From Varroa destructor (Eukaryota > Arthropoda > Arachnida > Mesostigmata > Varroidae): a stretch of DNA of 64,000 nt. A program made the translations under genes and the position numbers. The DNA is taken from the NCBI RefSeq assembly GCF_002443255.2, contig NW_019211455.1, positions 40,777,449 to 40,841,448 of the forward strand. The letters run 5' to 3'. Below, in pieces: positions 13,884 to 23,706 of the stretch (positions within the stretch are counted from its first letter, which is position 1; every line of letters begins with the position of its first letter). A model generated the notes under the pieces. It ran no database searches, was not told the DNA's origin, and worked only from the letters and a program-made list of their open reading frames with translations.

Positions 13884-15967
13884 ATGACTAGTTTGCATCA
13901 GCTGGAGAGGCAACACGACATTTTCAAACATTTTCTGCAATATCCATTTAAATCGCTTCGGTAAGTTAATTACCTCATATAAGTTCGTTAGCTGTAACTT
14001 TGTATTATTTACTGCAGATCGGAGTCAGTTCGTAAAGCAAAACTGTGTGTAGCAGTGTACGTTGACAACGGATCACATAGGACTATTAATGCAGGTAATT
14101 TATAAAAAGCTATTGTAGTAAAGCCAATTTAGGACTATGTTAAAAAAGTTACCGCGGTTAAAGATGCGCAAAATATACAAAGAGCACACAGCGGTTCCTT
14201 TCCGCTTTCGATTTTCGTGCCTGAAGCTACTAAATAGCTTTGTAACGAGATAACAAAACAACGAAACCTCGTTGTTTCACATTTTCCTATATCGAATGGA
14301 AGTACTTTGATCAATAAATTATCAGTTTACATCTAAGTATCTTTTGTTAGTCTATGACTACAATTATATGTTCACCTCTTTTTTTCTATAGGAATACCTA
14401 TACTGTCACCACACGACAGCCCGGAATTCCCCCAGTACCTCGCTGTGGCGACAGGTAGTTTGTCATGAAGAAGATTTCTCTGAACGAGGTTTTGTTTTGG
14501 TAAGTGCTACCTTTTTTTGTTTTCAGATGTACTTCCGAAGGAGTTTCAAACACAGCAAGGACATATTCTATGTTAAAAGTTATCATTACGTGCGAGCGAA
14601 GTTGAAGGAAGAAAACTTGGCCCAATGAACATGCCCCCACAGGTGGTCGACAAAAAAGCTTGTTTCCTTAGAACTGCTCTTATAAAAGTCGTTCGGCCTA
14701 CACCGGGATGAAGATACATCTAGCTTCTATAAGACATACAGCTTTGATCATAGGGGTAATAGGATTAGTTTTCTTGTCAAATCATCCTGGTCAATTATTA
14801 ATATAAGTAACAACCACAGTGAGCTATTGAACGAGATGTTGATTTTTGGGTCTTAGCTGATATACGTGAGTATCGCGTAAAACGCTGCACGTTATTTGTT
14901 CTGACACGCAATTAATTGAAAGGACCACCAGAGTACCAATTAGGAAACTATTACTCTGGGCATACATTCACAGTCACGAAATAGAACAGGGAATTGTTTG
15001 GATGAGGGATGCAGCATTAGAAGCGCGCAGCAAAAGTCACTCGTCACGCGTGAAGTTTTTTTAAATAATAAAGCACACATGACATATATTACCGCTCATC
15101 TAAACCGTTTGCCTATTTTGACATCCTGTGCTCAGTTTGAATGAGCACTGTTCGAAAAGCATGCTTTTTTTTTAGAGATGGCCCTTGGTAGAAAACAATA
15201 TTGGGGCTAACCAATATAGAAACACAAGCAAGAAACCATAATCGGCAGAGAAACCTTGTTTGACAAAGCTCACCGCAACTACGACAAAATCACTGTCTTA
15301 AGTATATACTATCTAGGGTGGTGTACCTTTTTGAGAGATGTTATCGTAAGAATACAAACAGATTAATTTAGCGTGACTACTAGTTGCTGGCATTCATCCT
15401 CGATCAACGAGTTTTATAGCCTGGATCTAAGTTATACCGCCTGATCTAATTTTATCCAGTGATAGTGCGTTTTACTGAAATTCGCAGTCATCATTCTTTT
15501 TTCTCTAGTCGACTTTTAATGCAGGCTCCGATGCGGCTGTGCAGAATTTCCCTGAGGACTCGTCAGAAATGGTGTTTTCTATTTCTTGGATTGTTGCTGG
15601 TAGGTCAGGATGGGTTTACATCCAGATTAAACCACCTCTACGTTCTTCATATTAGTGAACAAACACGTTGCTACTGCACCGTTAGTGAGGTTTGATATCG
15701 CAAGTCAGGAGATCGATCAACGAATTTTATTGCCTGATCTTAGTTAAACTTTTGAGCCCTGTCTTACATAACCACACTGCTCTTGATTATGATTTGAGGC
15801 CAGAAGTCAACCGGGTGCATCATAGTAGACATTAACTTTTAATTAAAATTCAACAATGTGTTTGCCTTAAAAAATACAAAGTGAAATGCCTTTTAATAAA
15901 AAGGCATTTCACTTTGTATTTTTTAGGTCAGCCGCTGAATCCTTCGCCATTTGCTGTGTTCCTTTAG
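13884..15967 (+). CDS. Candidate multi-exon gene of unknown function
   Basis: The exons are too short to show as long ORFs. ATG 13884-13960 (donor gtaagt), 14018-14094 (acceptor ttactgcag, donor gtaatt) and 14392-14454 (acceptor tttttctatag, donor gtagtt) join in phase, with no stop over 72 codons. The product begins MTSLHQLERQHDIFKHFL and includes KAKLCVAVYVDNGSHR. A phase-compatible continuation is 15317-15345 (donor gtaaga), 15509-15599 (acceptor tttttctctag, donor gtaggt) and 15927-15967 (stop TAG), giving about 125 residues. Alternatives: exon 3 read through to a TGA at 14476-14478, or a terminal exon 14527-14576. I recognise no family. The first three exons are the best part; the later ones are inference. 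Confidence 0.35.
15402..15747 (+). repeat. Imperfect direct repeat pair, about 33 bp, 312 bp apart
   Basis: GATCAACGAGTTTTATAGCC at 15402 onward recurs as GATCAACGAATTTTATTGCC at about 15715-15747, and both are followed by a TG(GA)TCT-AGTT segment. Origin unknown; it could be a target duplication or a small tandem remnant. Confidence 0.5.
15868..15925. repeat. Perfect 27-bp hairpin with a 4-nt loop
   Basis: The arm 15868-15894 is the exact reverse complement of 15899-15925; the loop is AATA. The outer part of the stem is A/T, the centre mixed (TACAAAGTGAAATGCC). A stem this perfect suggests a recent foldback or MITE-type insertion rather than a microRNA precursor, which normally carries mismatches. 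The right arm also supplies the pyrimidine tract and TAG of the putative acceptor at 15926. Confidence 0.85.
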
Positions 15968-16038
15968 GAGTGGCACATCCGCATCTACACAATTGACTGA
16001 TATGAAACTCTACAGCCAAACCATAATTACGATAGCTA

Positions 16039-16366
16039 ACCTCAGATATATGTCCGGCGGGCGGCGGTCATCCAAAGGCCAGACTGGCTAGCACCTGCTG
16101 ATCAGGATACTACTCGCAGACCTCCGAAAATCGCAGACTATTCTAGCCATTTAGCTGTCCTAGCTAGCAATTCGTATGATGACTTGGCCATCTTGCCACC
16201 ATCTCTGCATGAGGTGTCCAATCGTAGCAACAAAAGTGGTAGTATTTGTAGCAATAATCAGCTGAATAGCAGTATGAGCGGCGAAATCGAATCTTACCAT
16301 TTTGGCAAGGATGTCGTCCACTTCGACAGCAATTTCAACAAATTGCAGGAGCACTGTCTTCCTTAA
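16039..16366 (+). CDS. Long stop-free stretch, possible terminal exon
   Basis: A frame without any stop runs from just after a TAA at about 16036 to TAA 16364-16366, about 108 codons, with an acceptor-like AG at 16044-16045 (gctaacctcag). It is Ser/Asn-rich in the middle (around 16215-16275), as in disordered regions. No ATG opens it, so it could only be a downstream exon. I recognise no domain. A single stretch of this length is not rare by chance in 64 kb. Confidence 0.2.
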
Positions 16367-17649
16367 ACACTTATCGCAATGTATTATTATGACTTCCCTT
16401 CGATACGGTATGGGAGGATTTTATCGTTAAGAACTGACGTTTCGACGTTGTTTCATTTATGTTGCCGGCGCGTCTCGTGCTACGCGTTCGTATTCAGTCC
16501 GCGTAGTTGTGACTTGCAGTCTGTTGTTTGGTTGATCTGATTCGACTGCACCGTCTGAATGATTCGATCTATTTCCCACTTAACTGGCTGACAGAGTGTT
16601 CTGTGAATATATGTAAGACTACTAGCGTGGTATCCACCAACGGTCGAGTGGGAGAGCCCACGGTTACCAAAGCCAACTTCTTCCGTAGAAAGTAGCTAAG
16701 ACGCACCAAATGGCCCGTTTGCTATCAACGCGTGTTAAATCGGTATCGCTTATTTACCAGTGGCTGGTGGCGGATTCACGCCTTACCCGCCTTTACCCAG
16801 CAGCCAAGTGGCGGAATTGCTGAACAGCGAGCGTTAGCGGCTGCGTATATTTCGATCACCGCCGTTGCTATTGACGCGACCCCGACGTAACCGAAGGCTG
16901 AAGTTGACAGTGGTTACTGCGCGAGCCCTCACTGCCAAGGACGTATGGGTCATTGATGGTCGCACTGCATCAGTAACAACTGAACCACTGGGCAGTAAGA
17001 TCTAAATGTCCCGATCGTTGACATAAGTCAAGGCGCTTTGTGTATGCGATTGGGAGGGGAGGAATCTAATTGAATAAGTGTAGTAACAGGCTAACTGGGT
17101 TGAATAAATATTCGGGTCTTTTGCAGATCCAGGTCATTGTCTTTGTCAAACGACTCACACGATGAAAATTTAACCTGTACTTGTTTGAGCTGCTATAACA
17201 TTAGTAAGAAATCAATAGCGCGCTGATAGCCAGCACATATTTCTACTTAATAACAAATCAAAACGAGCACAAAAAGTCCATTTTGCGTGTTACTCGATGA
17301 CTTGCAACATATCTGACGTGCCACGTGCATTAACCGATACAGTTGCACCATCGCGAACGTGCAATGTCTGCACTATCGCTAATATTTCAGGATTTTCGTC
17401 TACTCAATCCTATTACCCTATTAAATAGATACTGCATTGGCCGAATGTCTAGTTTTGTACATGCTGGCGTATATATAAACTTGTAACTAGTTGAAACTTC
17501 AATCTGATTTTTGTTCGACTTAATCTCTGATTAAAAACTACTCTAACAACTTGTTTGCAGCCAAGAAAATTTCATACCACAAGAGTGTGATACTAAATAG
17601 TAGGTTTGAATAAATCACCCATCTTTGGATTAGAATACTTCAAAACTCG

Positions 17650-17652
<3 letters not shown>

Positions 17653-17694
<42 letters not shown>
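17653..17694. repeat. (AT)n microsatellite
   Basis: 42 bp of alternating T and A. Confidence 0.9.
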
Positions 17695-17700
<6 letters not shown>

Positions 17701-18521
17701 TTGTCGTCAACAAACACGCCCAGTGGCGCCTACGCCCGGTTTTTCACAAAATCTGGCTGGCGCCTACGTTGCGATCGCAAGAAAATAGTTTAGCCGTTGG
17801 TCGAGTCCTTCGCGGAATCCTCTCAATAGCTATCAGCAACAGGAACTTAGAGCTTCCCTGTAGCATTACACCATATGGGCCCCCCTACCGAGGGAAAAAA
17901 TCCCTAACCTTATCCCTGTTAGATTTGCCAGAAGGAGCAAATCTCAGTAACTTCCTTTCCACACACACTGCCAAAGTGACGCATGGCCATCATGAGGAAA
18001 AATGAAATGGGAATCTCGTGTTAGATGGACTTACCGAACGGAGAGGGTTGGCACGTCATAATCATCTGCTGCCTACTGTCCATATATGGTCAACTCCTAC
18101 GCCGCTAACCTATCCGAATAATCACTTGCCAAATAAACAATTTTCACTCTACGGTTAAATTGTTGACTGGACACAAATTCTCGTTTCAGAAAAGGACTTT
18201 GTTATGGATAATGTTAGTAAGCACTAGTGAAAGCACATCAGACAGACCCCTGATAAGCCTGTGCGTTGCTACTGGGGCCCGTTCCCGCTACTGAACGGAT
18301 GAAAACCCATTTAATGACTACAATTCCTTAGACATTCGCTACCAGTTTCAACCATTCACAGCAGACGTATAACTGAAATTCGTTAGGTGAATGAATGTAT
18401 TCTGCTAGGTAGCGTTGAAAAAGCAAGCTAACCTCCGGCTAATTTTGTATAGGACAATGCTAAGTTTATTTTTAGCTTGAACCAGAATTTTGATGCCGCG
18501 TTCTACTATCTCCTTAACCAC

Positions 18522-18550
18522 GGGGACGGGGACGGGGACGGGGGGGGGGG
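18522..18550 (+). repeat. GGGGAC tandem repeat ending in a G run
   Basis: Three GGGGAC units run directly into 11 G residues. Four or more G tracts lie within 30 bp on the plus strand, enough for a G-quadruplex. Confidence 0.85.
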
Positions 18551-19271
18551 TCATCACTAAGAGTTACTTTCGCCGCGAACCCGAGACTCAGTTGAAGCCA
18601 CTTTAGAGCAACAGCATGTAACAGTACATCTATAATACTAAATTCAAAAGCGGGTTAACTAGAATTGTTTACGCAGTTCGATCTATTTTGAAAACGAAAC
18701 GCAGCTTTAGAACTTTAAAACAATCGCTATTGGTTTATCAGGCTTTCTTTGATGTGTACGAGCACAGTGCGTCTGACTTTCAAACTTTCATAGGTTTCCG
18801 CTAGAAGGTGATACTTCGGTATTCGGAGGAAAGTAAATCTGCTGCTCACCCGCTGAATTTATTTGGTGCTCCCAAATAGACAAATTAAATCTCCACGCAA
18901 AGAGCCGCACTTGAGGAGGCTCATGTTCGCTATGAATTCGCAGCGAGTACCGGTCTAATAAGCTACTTCAATGGTCGTATCCATCACTGCCACAGGATAA
19001 AGCTCAGCGAATGATTAATATAGATCCATGTTAATCCCAAGCTGCGTCGCCCCCACCATCCAATGTGGCCCGGATTCTGCATAAAAGCCCTACATGATTA
19101 GTTAAACCTGATGATGTACTTTTGAGTAATTACAAACAGAACGCCGAATCGCAACTGCATTGCTTCCATTATTAGTAACCAACCTCCATCTTGTTTTCAA
19201 TGGAACGTTTCGATATCTCCAACTCACACAATCACTGATCAACTGTTCGTTGCAAAGCGCCGATCTAACGA

Positions 19272-19457
19272 TTAGTTCAAACAGTCATTTCTGACTGTCG
19301 AGAAACAGGCAGCAAGCCAACTTTTCATAGTTTCCCCCGCCGAAAATCGACGCAGCGTCAGATCCAACAGCGGGACCGTCTTATAGTCGATCTCCTTCCA
19401 CTGCACCCCTTCCTTTTCTTGGTCGACAGCTATCACGACTAGAGGCGAATCTAACAC
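19272..19457 (-). CDS. Candidate terminal exon, unknown protein
   Basis: A minus-strand frame of about 60 codons ends at a stop at 19272-19274. It includes the segment GVQWKEIDYKTVPLLDLTLR. About 70% of third codon positions in its first 38 codons are G or C, far above the surrounding DNA, which is the main sign that it is or was coding. An acceptor at the 5' end (cctctag, near 19442, or ctaaag near 19463) is only fair. It lies downstream, on the same strand, of the candidate first exon at 21015-20914, but the phases do not join directly, so a further exon would be needed. No family recognised. Confidence 0.3.
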   Translation of the reverse strand: MLDSPLVVIAVDQEKEGVQWKEIDYKTVPLLDLTLRRFSAGETMKSWLAACFSTVRNDCLN

Positions 19458-19668
19458 AGACCTTTAGTTGCAAAAAATTAGTCGTCCAACCTATAGCTCC
19501 CTTCCATATAAATACAGCGCCGAGCAAATAAACCTTTTGTCACTGCGTAAACGGCCAGTAACTGATGTTTCCAGAAAAGTGACGTCACGATGCCGTAGTC
19601 AGCTGTACCCACTACCACTACCGTCGCACGGCGAACGTTAGCTAGGGCTGATCGCACCGTAACGTTTA

Positions 19669-19782
19669 ATGGCCTACACCAAATCGCTGTGTCCGTGGGA
19701 CGACGTTATTGCAGCTGTTAGAGACACGCGATCATCTGTTATGGAGTTCGTTCGGGACAAACTGGCGATTCAGAACGAATAA
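19669..19782 (+). CDS. Small ORF of 37 codons
   Basis: ATG 19669 (context TTTAATGG) to TAA 19780-19782. The product includes SLCPWDDVIAAVRDTR and is rich in charged helix-forming residues; a little over half of the third positions are G or C. It lies 200 bp from the minus-strand candidate exon at 19457, pointing the other way. It could be a micropeptide, an upstream ORF or a fragment of a larger gene. Confidence 0.2.
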   Translation: MAYTKSLCPWDDVIAAVRDTRSSVMEFVRDKLAIQNE

Positions 19783-20913
19783 TTCTGGGAACTATTGAAA
19801 GACAAAAGTCAGGCTAAAGGTTTGCACAAGAAATCCAAAGTATAGCCAAATGTGTCTGGGCCCAGGAAAATCCACACCATAAATAATTTATGAAAAATTC
19901 AGTGGACAACGACGTGTTTTCTAGAGCTTTTTTTCTGGCATCGGGTATGCCGTTGCGGATTTCGCGCATAGATATTTTTATATACAAGGGCTCCTCTTAT
20001 ATACTAATCCGAGTTAAATATGTATAAAATAACAAAGTTTTGTCTACAATGCACGTGCGTGCCATTCGCTCATGCGACGGAAGCCCGATTCATTGTACAT
20101 TAAATGTTAAATAAATTACACGCACTACTAGGGTGCTTGGTCCCCGTTTCCATCAATTATATATATTCTCAAAACTGGGCTTTCGCTCGAGAAGTAACGA
20201 TCTGCATCTGTACCGCATATATAAAACATTACACACGTGTAAACGTATGGCAAACATATGTAAACCACTTATATATCAGATATTTGCCTACGTAGAGATT
20301 CCCGAGCTCTATCGTACAGTGATAAAATAAACGAATGGCTTAGACCTAATATCAGGCAGATTTTCTGAGCTAAGCTAGTAAATTCTAGGCGGATTATTAA
20401 GTTGTGTTTAAGCATCCAACTGACAGAGGATTAAATGCATACCAAAAACGACCTGCGTCGATCAATAGCTTTGCCCACTGTATAAAACTATTTTGGGGAC
20501 GTCTCACTGGGTTGCAAAGCATAATTTTGGGTTCTACAAGGAAGGGTGGACTCAATTAGTTTTCATCATATAGATCCGGATAATTTTTTAAGATGCCTAG
20601 CTTGCCCATTGCAGCTAAGCACAACGGAAGTACTGTAATCTCCTGTTCCAATTACATTCCAATGATTTTTTTTGAAAGTCTACATCTCTGTCGAACTAAT
20701 ACGGTAGTCGCTTGAACGGTTTTACGAAACCTAAACTCACTTCGTTTTGTTATCGATTTAATTCTACTATAAAACCTCTCCTCAAATGTTTGCAGGATGA
20801 TCCATGACCACTTATTGTTATCATTTCCACTTCGATCAATTCGTTTACACTGCTTGTCCGAACTGATTATCTTGATTTTGTTCGCATTTTCAAGGTTCCG
20901 CCATTAAACGTAC

Positions 20914-21015
20914 CTCCGTATCCGTCGTCGTCAGTTTGATAGAACGCGCTGCAGCGCCGACGTCCACGCCGTTCTGAGTAAGGAAAACCATGACGTCGCT
21001 GGAACTGCCCGCCAT
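20914..21015 (-). CDS. Candidate first exon, strong codon bias
   Basis: ATG at 21015-21013 (context GTGCAATGGCG, a good Kozak match) opens 34 codons ending at GAG|GTACGT, a strong donor, in phase 0. The product starts MAGSSSDVMVFLTQNGVDVG and ends in a Thr-rich stretch. About 24 of 33 third positions are G or C although the neighbourhood is AT-rich, which argues for real coding. Downstream exons on the minus strand are not identified. A plus-strand candidate start lies only 165 bp away, so 21016-21180 may be a shared promoter. No homologue recognised. Confidence 0.4.
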
Positions 21016-21180
21016 TGCACCGACGCGCAATTAATATTGAATTATTAATTACACCAATAAAGACTGTAGCAAAAATGTCACTCGTCTTGAAGCACGTACA
21101 CAGTCTGACACGCAAGAATTCACCACATATATTGAACCGTATACGGGCGACACGAAAGCGCCCGTGTGGGTACGCTGATC

Positions 21181-21258
21181 ATGTCGATGGGACAAAACAG
21201 AAACGTTGTATCACAAATTAGCGCAAATTTGAGGTTGGTTAGCCAGCTATGGAAAGCT
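21181..21258 (+). CDS. Candidate first exon, divergent to the 21015 start
   Basis: ATG at about 21181 opens 26 codons (start MSMGQNRNVVSQISANLRLV) up to GCT|GTAAGG. Read without splicing, it closes 10 codons later at a TAG. A plus-strand segment further on (21349-21414, acceptor caaggtttttag, donor gtaagg) is open in one phase and encodes a Leu/Val/Ile-rich run followed by Arg-Arg, like a membrane segment with a stop-transfer signal. Its phase does not match this exon. Low confidence. Confidence 0.2.
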
Positions 21259-22576
21259 GTAAGGATTGGTCTGTTGTTCTTTTTCGCTTAGCTACGTCGT
21301 AAAAGACAAACAAGGCCCCGCCTAACTTCCATGTTTCAAGGTTTTTAGATTCTGATGTTCACCTGCTGATATACCTGCTGCTAGTGCTCATAGTTGACAT
21401 TGCTATTCGAAGGCGTAAGGTCTACGAGAAGGGAACACGCGAAAATTATTATTTTCTCAATTACAATTTCCCTCGTCCGCACCGCAGCAAAAGCCCCCGA
21501 GATCCACACAAAGTCCTTTTTCCTCTCAAGTTGTTAATTTACTTAGTATTGATGTATTAACTTGGGAAGCAACTTTCTGCACAAACTCGATAGCGTATCA
21601 TCAACAATAGAAGTAATAACTTGAATTTCTATATAAAACAACACTGAAATTGTTGGGTAACACAATAATGAGTTGGAAAGTTGAATAAAATACTCAATGT
21701 TAATCTCTAATATTCGATTACTCTGTAGCTGCCTATGATTTTCTATTTGAACATATATATAATGGTTAAATACTGGCCATCTAAATTTAAGCGCTTGACC
21801 ATAACTAAATAGATCGTTATAAAAGCGAGGTTTTCATAACTGCCCCCGCCCCTGTATGACAGGCTGTAATAGCACCACTTTGCTAACCATCGTAATTTTT
21901 CTTTTATTAGACTTTAGCTCTAGAAAAATTCACAACAGCGGCCTACCAATAAATAGCGACTGTTGACATAAAAGCAAAGCGCTGCCGGGGCAAGGGCCAC
22001 TCGTCAGCAGAGTACACAATCTTCCGTTCTACTACCGTAGCCTAGAGTAGTCGGTTCGCTGCAATATGGTCCTGAGGTAAAGCAAAACATACACAATCTC
22101 AATGAGTAGATAAACAAAGGGTGCGATAAGTCGGCAAAGCCAATCAGCTGAACAGTATTCAAAAAGTGTGTCGTACTGACGTAGACGATGCATCAACGCA
22201 GTCCATACAAGTAAAAAAGGGGATGGAAGGCAGAACGCACAAAAGCATTTCCATATATGATAAACGAAAACCGTTGAATCGTGCACCAAGAGGCAAACAG
22301 AAGTGGTTTACGTTAGGTGACAGAAACGAACCCTGAGGTTTTCCCGCACATCTTGGTGCGACAGGAACGCGGTGGATTCCAAATATAACCGTAATGTTAC
22401 GACGATGCTGACATTTTTTTGGTGAGACATACACGTCGTGTTACTTTTTATTAAATCCAACTTTTTAAGAAATTTATTGTACATTATGTCCGAGGTAATA
22501 GTTCGTGTATACTCGCAAAAATGAAATTTCCAGCCAGCCGAGGAACGTAACAATATATCAGCTTACGCGGTTTTTT

Positions 22577-22607
22577 TTAAAAAAATATATATACATATAT
22601 ATATATT
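22577..22607. repeat. Imperfect AT-rich simple repeat
   Basis: A short A run passes into ATATATATACATATATATATATT. Confidence 0.7.
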
Positions 22608-23688
22608 GAATAGCAATATTAAACTTCTAAGTAGGTTCCAGTCAACAAATATTTCGGAGAGAAAAAAAGCCGACAAGGTTTTCACTAGCTTAATATAATC
22701 TATCCAACAAGTTCGCTATAAAACACCACGAACAACTATGTAGTTCCGTAGAAGCTTCCCAGAGTTGTGTTACATTTTTCCTCTAATTTACATTACCTGC
22801 AAAACATAGCTAGTAAATCAGTGATAGAAAAAATGATCTAAACCAATAAGCCACTTGAAAAATAATAACCGACATAAACTTCAAGCAAATTATTCACTGA
22901 GAGAAGACGTAATAATCGATCAAATTTGAAGTGTCTTATTGAAAACCGTCATTGTTCTTTCATCATGAAACAGTGCCGTAACGTTCAACGAAGTTCTTAT
23001 AATTAAGCACTTTTCACCGTTTGAAAGATTCGCGGACGTTTGCTGACACAAAACAGATTCACAAAATTTCAGACCACGCTCTAACTGCAACAATTAAGCC
23101 AACTGATCTGCCCAGCCCTGTCTAACAAATTCATAAACTAAACCCATCCCAGCAGTCAACTCAGGATGCTAAGACTGACGATTTATACTATGAAAAAAAC
23201 ATTTCTTCGGTTCAACGATTGCTGGTCCGTATCATGCGAGAGTGGCGTGAGATACGTGCTCTTTCCACTCTATATCGGCTGATACTGTTGTTACAATTTG
23301 TCTCACTTAAGACAAAGTGACGGCAACCATCTTGGCATCACTAGCCTTTTTTGTACTAACGGACGGACTAGCAAAGTGTTCTAAGCGCTCTCGCGTCTCA
23401 AGTGATACTTTTGCATATGAAGCAGAATATCGTTCACGTGTCTATGAATTGGTGGAACCGATGGACACTACCAAGCACGGCAAGACTCTCGCACAGACCG
23501 TAGAATTAAATGTTAGCCACTTTTTTTTTTAAATCGACATTTATGTGCATTAGCTTAAGGATCGCTTTGCGGGGCAGCTACGTCAGTGGGGATTGATTTG
23601 GTGTTTTTCGATTCGGCATCGCTTGTGCGGCGTCACTGGGCTAATGTAATGCCCCGATTATCACTGGTGATTTATGATGTAAACACCT

Positions 23689-23706
23689 GGGGGGGGGGGG
23701 GGGGGG
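23689..23706 (+). repeat. 18-nt G homopolymer
   Basis: Eighteen consecutive G, a G-quadruplex-capable and error-prone run. A short hairpin (23762-23791) follows 55 bp later. Confidence 0.9.

Larger units (their letters stand above)
16367..19270. other. Region with scattered short open frames, no recognised gene
   Basis: 16620-17000 is GC-rich and open in more than one plus frame. One segment, ending at an A|GTAAGA donor (16994), begins LKLTVVTARALTAKD and resembles the first strand of a C2 domain, but what follows does not fit. 17127-17203 and 18190-18216 are flanked by good plus-strand acceptors (gggtcttttgcag, ttctcgtttcag) and donors (gtaaga, gtaagc) and are open in one phase each. 17653-17694 is an AT repeat, 18522-18550 a G-rich repeat. 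Confidence 0.35.

Noticed and set aside
15868..15925. microRNA precursor or rho-independent terminator
   Set aside because: The stem is perfectly paired with a 4-nt loop, unlike a pre-miRNA, and bacterial terminators are irrelevant in this nuclear DNA.
22032..22289. 85-codon hydrophobic minus-strand frame
   Set aside because: No ATG start, no good splice sites; hydrophobicity follows from T-rich codons.
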